Origin: Ignavibacteriaceae bacterium
GTDB lineage: Bacteria; Bacteroidota; Ignavibacteria; Ignavibacteriales; Ignavibacteriaceae
DNA: 61,220 nt
NCBI GenBank assembly: GCA_014860115.1
Contig: JACZKK010000170.1
Span: 1-61,220 of the forward strand
Reading direction: 5' to 3'
Shown here piece by piece: positions 51,452 to 60,825 of the stretch. The notes beneath the pieces are model-generated. The model was not told the origin of the DNA. It made no database searches and saw only the letters and a list, made by a program, of their open reading frames with translations. Numbering within the stretch: position 1 is the stretch's first letter; each line of letters opens with the position of its first letter. The position numbers and the translations under genes are program-made.

Positions 51452-52905
51452 AACTAGTTTTAACAATTACATTATTAATTTTATGCGCTCAGTTTAGCTT
51501 CTCGCAAAATTATAACGATGCTCTTTTACTCAGTGAACCAGGTCTGTACAATGGTGCAAGAGCACTATCTATGGGAAATGGCTTCTCCGCTTTAAGTAAT
51601 GACTTTTCAGGAGTTCTGTTTAATCCTGCTGGAATTGGTTTAATAAAAAAAGCAGAGCTATCCACTGGAATGAGTTTTAATTCGTTTAATAATAACACGA
51701 CTTTTTTTGATGCAACGTCTAATGCGAACAAGACTTCAGTCAATTTTAATCAATTTGGTTTAGTTTATCCATTTCCAACTATTCAGGGAAGCTGGGTTGT
51801 TGCAATGGGTTACAACCGTGTAAAGGATTTCAACCGAATCATGGAATTTGATGGTTTCAATCCAGAGAATAACTCTATGATTCAGACCTTAACCGGTGAG
51901 TATAACGAAGAGATACCTATCACAAATGATTTAGGTTTAGCTTATGAAATCAGAGATCCAAACACGAATGATTATATAAGAGACACAACATTAATAAATG
52001 GTTTTCTGAATCAATCAGGCCAAATAAAAAAACAGGGCTATATAGATAAATGGTCCTTTGCAACATCTTTTGAAATAGCAAAGGGATTTTTTGTTGGCGG
52101 AACATTTAACATACTTTCGGGAAGCTATAAAAGCGAAAGTGATTATTGGGAAGATGATACCAGAAATAATTATGGTTCAAACCTCGAGCTTGTTCCGGGA
52201 GATCAAACAACTCGAGATTTTAAAACTTTTTATATGAATGATGTTATTGATTGGGACTTATCAGGCTGGGATTCACATCTTGGAATTCTATACAACTGGA
52301 ATGATAAATTCAGATTTGGCGCCTCTGTAAAATTCCCAAGCTACTACACAATCAAAGAAGATTTTCTGGTTGATGCAAACAGCTACTTTGGAACAGGCTT
52401 TGAGTATTCATTGAATCCTGCAATCAGTGACCCAATACAGTATGAAATAAAAACACCTTACGAATACACATTGGGGGCTTCAACGAGTCTATCTATTGTT
52501 ACTTTAGCCGGTGATGTTAAAATAATGGATTATACTCAAATGGAATTTACTGAAGGATTTGATTATGAGTATCGCGATGCAAGACAAAAAGAGATTGATG
52601 ATTTATTTACAACTACAATTGATTATCACCTTGGTGCCGAAGTAAAGTTACCAAATCTTCCAATTTTTGGTCGGGCTGGTGTAATGTATTTGCAATCACC
52701 GTATGCTGAGGATCCTTCAGATTTTGATAAAAAATATTTTACTCTTGGTGCAGGAATTCTTATCGACTCAGTATTTGGGATTGATGTAGCATACAGTTAC
52801 GGCTGGTGGAAAGATTTTGGCGATAACTATGGAGTTAATGTGTCGAGAACTTTTCAGGATATAAATGTTAATAATATTATCCTAAACCTTTCGGCAAGAT
52901 TTTGA
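51448..52905 (+). CDS. OmpP1/FadL-type outer-membrane barrel, PorV-like
   Basis: This 485-residue barrel protein has a signal peptide (to about Ser19). The N-terminal plug-like segment GARALSMGNGFSALSNDFSG and FNPAGIGLIKKAELSTGM are typical of the OMPP1/FadL/TodX superfamily, which includes fatty-acid channels and the T9SS shuttle protein PorV. Strands with aromatic ends follow (GLVYPFPTIQGSWVVAMGYN) to a final FQDINVNNIILNLSARF, ending in Phe. It overlaps the Pro-rich lipoprotein gene by 4 bp. Long-chain fatty acid channel, T9SS PorV-like or a generic barrel are all possible. Confidence 0.8.
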   Translation: MKLVLTITLLILCAQFSFSQNYNDALLLSEPGLYNGARALSMGNGFSALSNDFSGVLFNPAGIGLIKKAELSTGMSFNSFNNNTTFFDATSNANKTSVNFNQFGLVYPFPTIQGSWVVAMGYNRVKDFNRIMEFDGFNPENNSMIQTLTGEYNEEIPITNDLGLAYEIRDPNTNDYIRDTTLINGFLNQSGQIKKQGYIDKWSFATSFEIAKGFFVGGTFNILSGSYKSESDYWEDDTRNNYGSNLELVPGDQTTRDFKTFYMNDVIDWDLSGWDSHLGILYNWNDKFRFGASVKFPSYYTIKEDFLVDANSYFGTGFEYSLNPAISDPIQYEIKTPYEYTLGASTSLSIVTLAGDVKIMDYTQMEFTEGFDYEYRDARQKEIDDLFTTTIDYHLGAEVKLPNLPIFGRAGVMYLQSPYAEDPSDFDKKYFTLGAGILIDSVFGIDVAYSYGWWKDFGDNYGVNVSRTFQDINVNNIILNLSARF

Positions 52906-52932
52906 CTGATAGTTATTTTAGGTAAAAATTAA

Positions 52933-53685
52933 ATGAAAAATATAATATTAAATTTTTCTATAATTATTTTTATACTCATTGGTTGTTTAAATGAAGTCAT
53001 ACAATCTCAAGAGTTTCAGAAGAATTTACTTCACAAAATCTACTCCAATGAAAATAATTATACAGAATATTTTTATAACCATTCAGATAAAATCATAAAA
53101 GTTCAAATGTTTAATAATAACAAATTAGAAAGTGAAACAAACTACGAATACGAGAAGAATGGAAATATTATTAAGGAAACTACGTTTACTACATCTCTTG
53201 GTGTACCTCAATATTCTTTTTTAGCTTATGAGTATAATGAGCAGAGTTTAATTTCTAAAACCCAAACTTATCTGAAAATGGCAGATGAAAATTATGAATT
53301 AAGAAGTACAGCGAAATATGAATATGACATTAAAAATAGGTTATCAAAAACAAAAATCTATTCTCCAGATAATGTAGAAAGAAAGTTTACAGAATTATTT
53401 TATGATGTAAACGGAAATGTCATTGAGAAGAATTTTTATCAAGATGGCAAACTTTCATTTAATGATAAATATGAATATGATGATATGAATAATCCTTTAA
53501 GACAAAACACTGCCGGAATCTCTGTTTATGCAATTAGTAAAAACAATGTTATTAAGCATACTCAAATAAATTTTATGATGGGAAATGATAATTCTATCAC
53601 TGAATTTAAATATGAATACAATTCTAATGGTTATCCAACCAGTTATAGCTATGATTCTCAGATATTTTATTTTGATTATTATTAG
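52933..53685 (+). CDS. Lipoprotein with RHS/YD-like repeats
   Basis: This 250-residue protein has lipobox LIGC (Cys18) and YD-type strand repeats of about 25-30 residues: YEYEKNGNIIKETTFTT, YEYNEQSLISKTQTYL, YEYDIKNRLSKTKIYS, FYDVNGNVIEKNFYQDG and KYEYDDMNNPLRQ. YD repeats form beta-barrel-like shells in RHS and teneurin proteins, and short runs like this are common in FCB-group surface proteins. No toxin domain follows, so it is not a polymorphic toxin. It follows the barrel gene by 27 bp and is likely the last gene of the surface operon; a terminator lies at 53761-53788. Confidence 0.75.
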   Translation: MKNIILNFSIIIFILIGCLNEVIQSQEFQKNLLHKIYSNENNYTEYFYNHSDKIIKVQMFNNNKLESETNYEYEKNGNIIKETTFTTSLGVPQYSFLAYEYNEQSLISKTQTYLKMADENYELRSTAKYEYDIKNRLSKTKIYSPDNVERKFTELFYDVNGNVIEKNFYQDGKLSFNDKYEYDDMNNPLRQNTAGISVYAISKNNVIKHTQINFMMGNDNSITEFKYEYNSNGYPTSYSYDSQIFYFDYY

Positions 53686-53760
53686 GAGTGGTATAACAAG
53701 CACCTCAATCCGGCAGCTATGGGCTTCGGCCTAGTCACACCCCTAACACCCTCGTCCTTT

Positions 53761-53788
53761 GGGAAGGTGATTTCATCTTCCCTTTTTT
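53761..53788 (+). terminator. Rho-independent terminator after the surface-lipoprotein operon
   Basis: GGGAAG (53761-53766) pairs with CTTCCC (53777-53782), followed by six T. It lies 75 bp past the YD-lipoprotein stop and before rsgA, separating the two operons. The segment before it (53700-53750) is unusually GC-rich for this window and holds no recognisable gene. Confidence 0.8.
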
Positions 53789-53924
53789 ATTTCTCTCTCA
53801 AAGTTATTAAAGCCAGCCTCATTTGATATGGATGATGGAAGGTTTTATTTTTTATTGTCATTTTTAAAAAATTGAGATTGAGATAAAAGGCACCATAACC
53901 AAAATAGAAAGCAAGCATTATTAT

Positions 53925-54839
53925 TTGATTCCCGAAAATCAGGATGAAGAAATTCTTTGTTCACTAAAGGGTAAATTCAAAAAAGATTTTGAAATGAAGA
54001 AGGATAAATTATTCTTCACAGATTTTATTACAGTTGGTGACTGCGTTGAATATGATTTGAACAAAGATGGTTCCGGTGTTATCAAAAAGATTGGAAAGCG
54101 AAAAAACCACCTCTCACGGAAGCTTCCTAAAGTACGAGGAGCCAGTTACAGAGGCGAAAGACTTGAACAGGTTGTTGCTGCAAATATTGATAATGTTGTG
54201 GTTGTAACAAGTGTAACTTCTCCGGATTTTAATAACCGTGTTCTCGATAGATTTCTTGTGGCTGCAGAAAGTTCTCATCTGAATGTTACAATTGTACTGA
54301 ATAAAATTGATCTCGATCAATCGGACTTTGCTAATGATTGGAATAAACTTTATGAAGGGATTGGTTATAAATTCATTTTGACAAGCGCTGAAACCAATAC
54401 TGGAATCTTATCTCTGAAGGAAGAGTTAAAAGACGCAAAGAATTTATTCTGGGGCCATTCAGGTGTTGGGAAATCTTCATTGCTAAATAAAATGTATCCC
54501 GAGCTGAAGCTGAAAATTGGAGAAATCAGCCAGTTTTCTTCCAAGGGAACTCATACAACTGTAACATCGGTGATGATAAAAGTTGATGAGAATACTTTTA
54601 TTATAGATACTCCGGGAATTAGAGAAATTGATCCCTATGGTATTCGCAAATCAGATCTCGGACATTACTTCATCGAATTCGGCAAATACATTAATAAATG
54701 TAAATTCAATACCTGCACGCATCATCACGAACCTGGCTGTGCTGTGATCGAAGCGGTCGAAAAAAATCGAATTTCTCCCGAGAGATACGATAGTTATTTG
54801 AGAATTTTAGATACAATCGAGGATGATTTAAACTTTTAA
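53925..54839 (+). CDS. rsgA: RsgA: small ribosomal subunit biogenesis GTPase
   Basis: This circularly permuted GTPase matures the 30S subunit. Motif order: NKID (G4) in LNKIDLDQSD, SAETN (G5), then Walker A GHSGVGKSSLLN (G1), GTHTTV (G2) and DTPGIRE (G3), with a zinc cluster CKFNTCTHHHEPGC at the end. Coordinates begin at the first usual start codon (TTG at 53925, 304 residues), but the same frame continues upstream to a stop at 53865 and encodes KGTITKIESKHYYLIP, the expected first strands of the N-terminal OB domain. The true start may be an ATT at 53871 or 53877. It ends overlapping menF by 1 nt (TAATG). Confidence 0.9.
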   Translation: MIPENQDEEILCSLKGKFKKDFEMKKDKLFFTDFITVGDCVEYDLNKDGSGVIKKIGKRKNHLSRKLPKVRGASYRGERLEQVVAANIDNVVVVTSVTSPDFNNRVLDRFLVAAESSHLNVTIVLNKIDLDQSDFANDWNKLYEGIGYKFILTSAETNTGILSLKEELKDAKNLFWGHSGVGKSSLLNKMYPELKLKIGEISQFSSKGTHTTVTSVMIKVDENTFIIDTPGIREIDPYGIRKSDLGHYFIEFGKYINKCKFNTCTHHHEPGCAVIEAVEKNRISPERYDSYLRILDTIEDDLNF

Positions 54840-56251
54840 TGAAAGTAAATGTAGAAAATATTTTAAATGATTTTACTTCTTTTACAGAATCTTTAAGAAA
54901 AATTGATGAACCTAAGTTGATCAGCTTTGCTTTCGATCTTGAACAATTTGATGCACTGTCACTCATTAATAATTTAAATAAACACTTCGACGACATTTTT
55001 TTCTTCCGAACTCCAAATAACAAACTCACAGTCTATGGATTGAATACCGCTCTGGAACTAACCTCAAATAAAATCAAAAATTTTACATCACTTACAGATA
55101 ATTATGATTACTGGAAGCACAATTTTATTTCCAATTGGGATGACAAAAATAAATCAAACAGATTTATACTGTGCTGTTCCGCTAAGTTTGATAATGTAAA
55201 GTTTGCAGAAGAATGGATTGATTTTGAATCTCTTGGAGTTTACGTTCCAGAATTTCTTTTAGCATTTCGAAATGATGAAGTTTATGGCTGCTACAATTTC
55301 ATAATTAATAGCGCGAGTGACCAGGACATTATTAAGAGCAACCTGGTTTCATTTTTAGAAAAGTTATCAGCAATTACTGAGGATTTGGCTCAAACTACTT
55401 TTCCAAAAACATTTACTAAGTCAACATCTGACAGTAACGAATTAGCGCTATGGAAAAACATAGCTGCAAAGGCATTCAAGGAACTAAACGACGGTACTGT
55501 TAATAAATTAGTTTTATCGCGTGCATATACTTTTAATCTGAATACAGATATAATCTGGAGCATACTGCTGAAAGAATTATTCAAAAGATTTCCCGATTGT
55601 TATTTATTCTTCATCCAAAAAAATAATTCTATCTTCTTCGGATCATCTCCTGAAATGTTTCTTAAAGTATCTGATAATATTGCGGAGGTTGAATCTGTTG
55701 CCGGTTCTGCACCAAGAGGTGAAAAGTTGGAATCGGATTATGAACTGGAAAAAACACTAAGAACCAGCGAGAAAAATCATCAGGAGCATTTGTTTGTAAG
55801 TGATTTTATTTCTGAAATATTAATTCACTACTCAGATAAAGTTCGAATCATCGAGGAAAAGCAAATCAGAAAGCTTGACAACATTCAGCATCTCATCACA
55901 AGGATATCCGCTGAACTTAATTCTAAAGAAAATTTATTTGAGCTTATTGATTCATTATTCCCTACACCGGCTGTTTGTGGAGTTCCGAAAGAAACAGCTA
56001 AGGACCTGATACGAAAATTTGAATCACACGATCGAGGACTTTATTCAGGATTAATTGGATTGATGGATTTTGATGGTAATTGCGAATTGGCTGTATCAAT
56101 CCGTTCTGCGCTGGTAAGAGAAAGTAAAGTCACTGCATTTGCCGGTGCCGGTTTAGTGAAAAATTCCGATGCAGAAGAGGAATTCCTTGAAATTAATTTA
56201 AAACTGAATACCATTTTATCTTTGTTCACTGATGAAAACAAAAGTAAATAG
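54839..56251 (+). CDS. menF: Isochorismate synthase
   Basis: This 470-residue enzyme converts chorismate to isochorismate, the first menaquinone-specific step. The C-terminal chorismate-binding fold has the base-lysine region GTVNKLVLSRAY, GSSPEMFLKV, HLITRISAELN, then GLYSGLIGLMDFDG and AGAGLVKNSDAEEEFLEIN with metal-binding Glu residues. The N-terminal about 180 residues are divergent, as usual for the family. The start overlaps the rsgA stop by 1 nt, and its 3' end overlaps menD by 20 bp, showing coupled translation. Anthranilate or salicylate synthases are less likely given the men context. Confidence 0.93.
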   Translation: MKVNVENILNDFTSFTESLRKIDEPKLISFAFDLEQFDALSLINNLNKHFDDIFFFRTPNNKLTVYGLNTALELTSNKIKNFTSLTDNYDYWKHNFISNWDDKNKSNRFILCCSAKFDNVKFAEEWIDFESLGVYVPEFLLAFRNDEVYGCYNFIINSASDQDIIKSNLVSFLEKLSAITEDLAQTTFPKTFTKSTSDSNELALWKNIAAKAFKELNDGTVNKLVLSRAYTFNLNTDIIWSILLKELFKRFPDCYLFFIQKNNSIFFGSSPEMFLKVSDNIAEVESVAGSAPRGEKLESDYELEKTLRTSEKNHQEHLFVSDFISEILIHYSDKVRIIEEKQIRKLDNIQHLITRISAELNSKENLFELIDSLFPTPAVCGVPKETAKDLIRKFESHDRGLYSGLIGLMDFDGNCELAVSIRSALVRESKVTAFAGAGLVKNSDAEEEFLEINLKLNTILSLFTDENKSK

Positions 56252-58013
56252 AAATATTCTTTGGGCACAAATTTTTATTGATCAGCTTGCGACACTCGGA
56301 GTTCGATACGCTTGCATCTCTCCCGGTTCCAGAAGCACGCCGTTGACGTACGTTTTGTCAAAGAACAGAAAAATAAAATCTTTCATCAATATTGACGAAA
56401 GAAGCTCCGCCTTTTTTGCACTTGGATTAGCAAAAGCAACTGACCAACCGGTTATAATTGTTACAACATCGGGAACTGCTGTTGCCGAATTATATCCGGC
56501 TATCATTGAAGCGTATCAGCAACGAACACCTTTGATTATTTGCACCGCAGATCGTCCACCTGAATTAATTGGCACTGGGGCAAATCAAACAATCAATCAA
56601 TACAACATCTTTAAAAATCACATACGATGGTTCCGTGATTTGGGTTTACCTTCAATCAACGAAAATGGTTTTTACCACTTGCAAAAGATAGCAATGAAAG
56701 CTTATCAAATCAGCCTAACTGAAGATAGAGGTCCGGTTCATCTTAATTTCCCATTCAGGAAACCGTTGGAACCATTTTCTTACACGGACGAGATTTGCAG
56801 AAAATTTTTCAAATTAAAACCGCAAAAATTTGTTAATAAAAAAATAGGATTTACACAGAACGGTTCTCAAATAAAAAGAATTACAAAAAGAATTATTGAT
56901 GAATTAATTGAATATAACAGGGGCATTATCATCGCAGGACCGATGGAATCCGATCGTGAATTGATTAAATCAATTAAAAAACTTTCTGCTTTGCTTAAGT
57001 ATCCGGTTTTTGCAGATGGGCTTTCGCAAATGAGATTTGGTGCTGGTAAAAAAGCCAAAGATATAATTTCAAATTTCAATTCAATATTGAAATCAGATAG
57101 TTTTAATCATGATCACGATCCGGAAGTGATACTACAATTTGGCAGGACACCAACTTCATCATTAATTGAAAATTTTCTTGCTGAATCAAATGCAAACAGA
57201 TATCTGATAAATCATTACGGAGATGAATTTGACCCAGCAAGAAATGCAAAAGCAATTCTGAGTGTTGAGCCTGAAGTATTTTGCCGGCAGCTCATCTCTT
57301 TTCTCAAAATAAAAAAGTTCAGCAGGAAAAATTCTGAATGGCTGAAAGCTTTCAATAAAGCAGAAGTAATAAGTGAATCAATTAAAAACAGAATCATCGT
57401 GAACGCAAAATTTCCGAATGAAACTGTAATCATAACAGAAATTATAAAGCAAGTTCCTGCAGGAAGTAATATTTTTATCGGGAATAGTCTGCCTGTCAGA
57501 GACCTGGATAATTTTGTCAGCACCACATCGAAAAGATTAATTATCCATTTTAACAGAGGTGCCAGCGGTATTGATGGAATAATTTCAACAGCATTCGGTA
57601 TAGCGCTAAGCAAAAAGCCAACAGTGTTAATCACGGGAGATCTTTCTTTTCTGCATGATTTAAATGCGCTTTCAATTGCTGCTAAGTACTCAATTCCTCT
57701 TATAATAATTGTGATAAATAATAATGGTGGCGGAATTTTTGAGTCTCTTCCAATCGCGGGAAAAGTAAAACGATTCAGAGAATTCTTTATTACACCGCAC
57801 AATATTGAACTCGATTCCATAGTAAAATCGTTTGGAATTAACCATCAATTAATTGCCAACCGAAGTCAACTTCAATTACATCTGATTAAAAGTTTGAATA
57901 AAAATTCTCCTTCGGTGTTAGAAATAAAGACAAATGCGGTGAAGTCCGCTGAACTGCGTAATAAATATTTTAACGAAATAAAGAAAAAATTAAAGAAAGA
58001 GTTTTTGAAATGA
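56232..58013 (+). CDS. menD: 2-succinyl-5-enolpyruvyl-6-hydroxy-3-cyclohexene-1-carboxylate synthase
   Basis: This 593-residue ThDP-dependent enzyme joins isochorismate and 2-oxoglutarate. Features: ISPGSRSTPLTYVL at the start; the ThDP-activating Glu in TSGTAVAELYPAII; and the ThDP/Mg motif GDLSFLHDLNAL with INNNGGGIFESLP. Length is typical for MenD. The ATG at 56232 is preferred because ILWAQIFIDQLATLGV is the expected N-terminal helix; this places the start inside menF by 20 bp. It overlaps menH by 4 bp. Confidence 0.95.
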   Translation: MKTKVNRNILWAQIFIDQLATLGVRYACISPGSRSTPLTYVLSKNRKIKSFINIDERSSAFFALGLAKATDQPVIIVTTSGTAVAELYPAIIEAYQQRTPLIICTADRPPELIGTGANQTINQYNIFKNHIRWFRDLGLPSINENGFYHLQKIAMKAYQISLTEDRGPVHLNFPFRKPLEPFSYTDEICRKFFKLKPQKFVNKKIGFTQNGSQIKRITKRIIDELIEYNRGIIIAGPMESDRELIKSIKKLSALLKYPVFADGLSQMRFGAGKKAKDIISNFNSILKSDSFNHDHDPEVILQFGRTPTSSLIENFLAESNANRYLINHYGDEFDPARNAKAILSVEPEVFCRQLISFLKIKKFSRKNSEWLKAFNKAEVISESIKNRIIVNAKFPNETVIITEIIKQVPAGSNIFIGNSLPVRDLDNFVSTTSKRLIIHFNRGASGIDGIISTAFGIALSKKPTVLITGDLSFLHDLNALSIAAKYSIPLIIIVINNNGGGIFESLPIAGKVKRFREFFITPHNIELDSIVKSFGINHQLIANRSQLQLHLIKSLNKNSPSVLEIKTNAVKSAELRNKYFNEIKKKLKKEFLK

Positions 58014-58834
58014 TCATTCAGTACGAAAACATAAAACTTAATGTTGAACACCTCTCGGAATTTGATGCCTCAAAAAAAACGATCTTGTTTCTTCATGGCT
58101 TTACCGGTTCATCAAACGACTGGAAAGATGTGGCTCAAAAAATTGATAAACGTTTCAATAAATCTGCGCTTGATTTGATCGGACACGGTAAAAGCAGTTC
58201 ACCAACTTCTGTTAATTATTATACGGGTGATTCTCTGGCCAATCAGATTGAACAAGTAATTAATCACTTAAGGCTCAAAGAAGTTATACTTTGCGGATAT
58301 TCAATGGGAGGACGAGTTGCATTGAACTTTGCAATCGCAAAACCAAATTTGGTAAAGGCACTTATTTTTGAAAGTGCATCTCCAGGAATTAAAAATCAAA
58401 AGGAGAAAGAAGCAAGAAGAAAAAGTGATGAGGAACTTACGACTTACATTGAAAATAACAGCTTAGAAGATTTTGCTGCGATGTGGCTTGATCAGGAATT
58501 GTTCGGAACATTGAGAAGATTTTCAAATAATAAATTGAAAGATATTAAAGAAGAAAAAGCAAAAAATTCAAAAATCGGTTTGGCCAATTCATTGAGAGGT
58601 TTTGGAACTGGTTTAATGCCGTATCTGGCTTCCGAGCTGGTAAAAATAAAAATTCCCACCTTCTTAATTACAGGCGGACTTGATGATAAGTTCACACAAA
58701 TAAATCAAGGCTTTAAAAAGTTGTCACCGTCTGTCAAACATAAAATTATCTCAACATCTGGTCACAATACACATCTTGAGGAACCTAAAAAATTCATAGA
58801 CGCGGTTAATGGATTTTTAAGCGGTCTTAGATAA
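58010..58834 (+). CDS. menH: 2-succinyl-6-hydroxy-2,4-cyclohexadiene-1-carboxylate synthase (alpha/beta hydrolase)
   Basis: This 274-residue alpha/beta-hydrolase eliminates pyruvate from the MenD product. The oxyanion region is FLHGFTGSSNDW, the nucleophile Ser lies in GYSMGGRVAL, the acid in GGLDDKF and the His in SGHNTHLEEP. The nucleophile context and position after menD identify MenH; a generic hydrolase remains possible. The start overlaps menD by 4 bp. The next gene lies 155 bp downstream, so menB may have its own promoter. Confidence 0.88.
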   Translation: MIIQYENIKLNVEHLSEFDASKKTILFLHGFTGSSNDWKDVAQKIDKRFNKSALDLIGHGKSSSPTSVNYYTGDSLANQIEQVINHLRLKEVILCGYSMGGRVALNFAIAKPNLVKALIFESASPGIKNQKEKEARRKSDEELTTYIENNSLEDFAAMWLDQELFGTLRRFSNNKLKDIKEEKAKNSKIGLANSLRGFGTGLMPYLASELVKIKIPTFLITGGLDDKFTQINQGFKKLSPSVKHKIISTSGHNTHLEEPKKFIDAVNGFLSGLR

Positions 58835-58989
58835 AAAAGATATTAACGTAGATAGTTGATATTAGTTTATGTAAATATTCTTTTTTGATTCCAGTAAGTT
58901 GCAATCATAAAAAGTCTCCTTGAATGAATCATTCCTAACTTTAATCATTTTTCAATATTTTTGCTTTACCAATCAACGAAGGATTTACA

Positions 58990-59823
58990 ATGAGTGCGAA
59001 ATGGATTAAAGAAAAAAAATATTCTGATATCTTATATCATAAGATGGATGGCATTGCAAAGATCACTATCAACCGACCAGAAGTTCGAAACGCGTTTCGT
59101 CCTGAAACTGTGATTGAAATGTATGACGCTTTTTCTGATGCAAGAGAAGACCAGAGCATTGGTGTAATTTTATTAACAGGTGCTGGACCATCAAAAGATG
59201 GGAAGTATGCATTTTGTTCAGGCGGCGATCAACGGATCAGAGGTGATAAAGGATATGTTGGCAAAGATGGCGTTCCAAGATTAAATGTTCTCGATCTTCA
59301 AAAATTAATCAGAAGCATTCCTAAAGTAGTTATTGCTCTGGTAGCAGGCTATGCAATCGGTGGTGGGCACGTGCTTCATGTGATATGCGATTTAACTATC
59401 GCTGCTGATAATGCAATCTTCGGACAAACAGGACCGAAAGTCGGGAGCTTTGATGGCGGTTTTGGTTCAAGTTTTCTTGCAAGTATAGTTGGACAAAAGA
59501 AAGCACGGGAAATCTGGTATCTTTGCCGTCAGTACGATGCTCAGGAAGCTTTACAGATGGGATTAGTCAACGCAGTCGTTCCAGTTAAAAAACTTGAGGA
59601 AGAAGGAATTAAATGGGCGAAAGAAATTTTGCAGCACAGCCCGATTGCAATAAGAGTGTTGAAGTCAGCATTCAATGCTGACCTTGATGGGCAATCAGGT
59701 ATTCAAGAATTAGCTGGTAATGCAACACTTCTTTATTATATGAGTGAAGAAGCACAGGAAGGTAAAAAAGCTTATCTCGAAAAGCGTAAACCTGATTTTA
59801 AAAAATTTCCTAAGCTGCCTTGA
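58990..59823 (+). CDS. menB: 1,4-dihydroxy-2-naphthoyl-CoA synthase
   Basis: This 277-residue crotonase-fold enzyme closes the second ring of menaquinone from o-succinylbenzoyl-CoA. Family motifs: [55 protein letters not shown] and [14 protein letters not shown]. These match the bicarbonate-dependent MenB type as in E. coli. An AAGGA site lies upstream of the ATG. A sequence TATTTTTG at 58956-58963 fits the Bacteroidetes -7 box (TAnnTTTG), but no matching -33 box is visible, so a promoter here is only possible. Confidence 0.96.
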   Translation: MSAKWIKEKKYSDILYHKMDGIAKITINRPEVRNAFRPETVIEMYDAFSDAREDQSIGVILLTGAGPSKDGKYAFCSGGDQRIRGDKGYVGKDGVPRLNVLDLQKLIRSIPKVVIALVAGYAIGGGHVLHVICDLTIAADNAIFGQTGPKVGSFDGGFGSSFLASIVGQKKAREIWYLCRQYDAQEALQMGLVNAVVPVKKLEEEGIKWAKEILQHSPIAIRVLKSAFNADLDGQSGIQELAGNATLLYYMSEEAQEGKKAYLEKRKPDFKKFPKLP

Positions 59824-59833
59824 CTATTAAGAA

Positions 59834-59912
59834 TTGTCATTGCGAGGATTCTATGACGAAGCAATCTTTAATGATGGCATTGAACTGTGATTGCTCCCTT
59901 CCGCTCGCCAGG
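59834..59912. repeat. Degenerate palindromic repeat between menB and menA
   Basis: TTGTCATTGCGAGG, GACGAAGCAATC and a right arm GATTGCT with CTCGCCAGG give an imperfect inverted repeat of about 79 bp. Arms and core match the element inside batC (27153-27244), so this is a second copy of that family. Confidence 0.75.
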
Positions 59913-59934
59913 ACTATAATTTTCTGATTAAAAT

Positions 59935-60819
59935 ATGATTGATAACACAAAACTAAACTCCTGGATTTTAGCCAGCAGACCAAAAACTTTGCTCGCAGCT
60001 GTAGTTCCCGTGATGGTAGGTTCTTCGTTGGCTGTGTCGATGAATAAATTTTTTCTCCCCTACTCTGTTGTTGCATTGCTCTGTTCCGTCCTTATTCAAA
60101 TCGGAACAAACTTCACAAACGATCTCTATGATTATTTAAAGGGTTCCGATACCATCAAACGAAAAGGACCAAGAAGAGTTTTAGCTTCAGGTTTGATCTC
60201 AGTTAAAGAAATGCGGTTGGCAATCATTTTAATTTTCGGATTAACTTTTCTGCTTGGGCTTTATCTTGTTTATTCTGTTGGATTATTCATTCTCTGGATT
60301 GGAATCATTTCAATCTTTGCGGGAATAATTTACACAGCAGGTCCGTTCCCGCTTGCATATAACGGACTCGGGGATGTTTTTGTTTTTATCTTCTTCGGAA
60401 TTGTCGGAACGATGGGGACGTTCTATCTTCATACACAGGAAATTTCTTTACTTGCTTTGATGGTTTCAATTCCTGTCGGGGCATTGATAACAAACATACT
60501 TGTTGTAAATAATTACCGTGACATCGAAGAGGATCGCGAAGCAAATAAAATTACTTTAGCTGTTTTGATGGGAAAAATTTTTACTCGGTGGCAATTTATA
60601 CTGCTGGTGATTTTATCATATCTGACAACAATTCTTTTACATTTTCATTTTGATTATAGTCTATGGATTTTACTACCATTAGCTACGATACCAATTGCTT
60701 TCATTCTGATAAAAATGCTTTACACTTTAAATGGTGAGGAACTAAATAAAACGCTTGAACTCTCCGCAAAATTTGCCGGACTTTTCGGTCTGTTACTTTC
60801 TATTGGATTGATTCTTTAA
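59935..60819 (+). CDS. menA: 1,4-dihydroxy-2-naphthoate polyprenyltransferase
   Basis: This 294-residue inner-membrane enzyme attaches the isoprenoid tail to DHNA. UbiA-family motif: NDLYDYLKGSD (first Asp-rich site), with a second site NNYRDIEEDREANK. About eight membrane helices follow. It lies 111 bp after menB, with a palindromic repeat in between, and menE starts 6 bp after the stop, so the genes are one operon. Start ATG at 59935 gives the expected LNSWILASRPKTL segment. Confidence 0.93.
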   Translation: MIDNTKLNSWILASRPKTLLAAVVPVMVGSSLAVSMNKFFLPYSVVALLCSVLIQIGTNFTNDLYDYLKGSDTIKRKGPRRVLASGLISVKEMRLAIILIFGLTFLLGLYLVYSVGLFILWIGIISIFAGIIYTAGPFPLAYNGLGDVFVFIFFGIVGTMGTFYLHTQEISLLALMVSIPVGALITNILVVNNYRDIEEDREANKITLAVLMGKIFTRWQFILLVILSYLTTILLHFHFDYSLWILLPLATIPIAFILIKMLYTLNGEELNKTLELSAKFAGLFGLLLSIGLIL

Positions 60820-60825
60820 TTAAAG

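Noticed and set aside
52933-53685. YD-repeat gene as a polymorphic toxin
   Set aside because: It is only 250 residues, lacks an RHS core and a C-terminal toxin domain, and no immunity gene follows.
53693-53760. GC-rich segment after the YD lipoprotein considered as an integron attC-like or insertion site
   Set aside because: It has AACAAGC but no matching inverse core and no integrase is present in the window.
57215-57820. Minus-strand ORF of 201 codons inside menD
   Set aside because: It is the antisense reading of a strongly conserved enzyme, with no recognisable domain.
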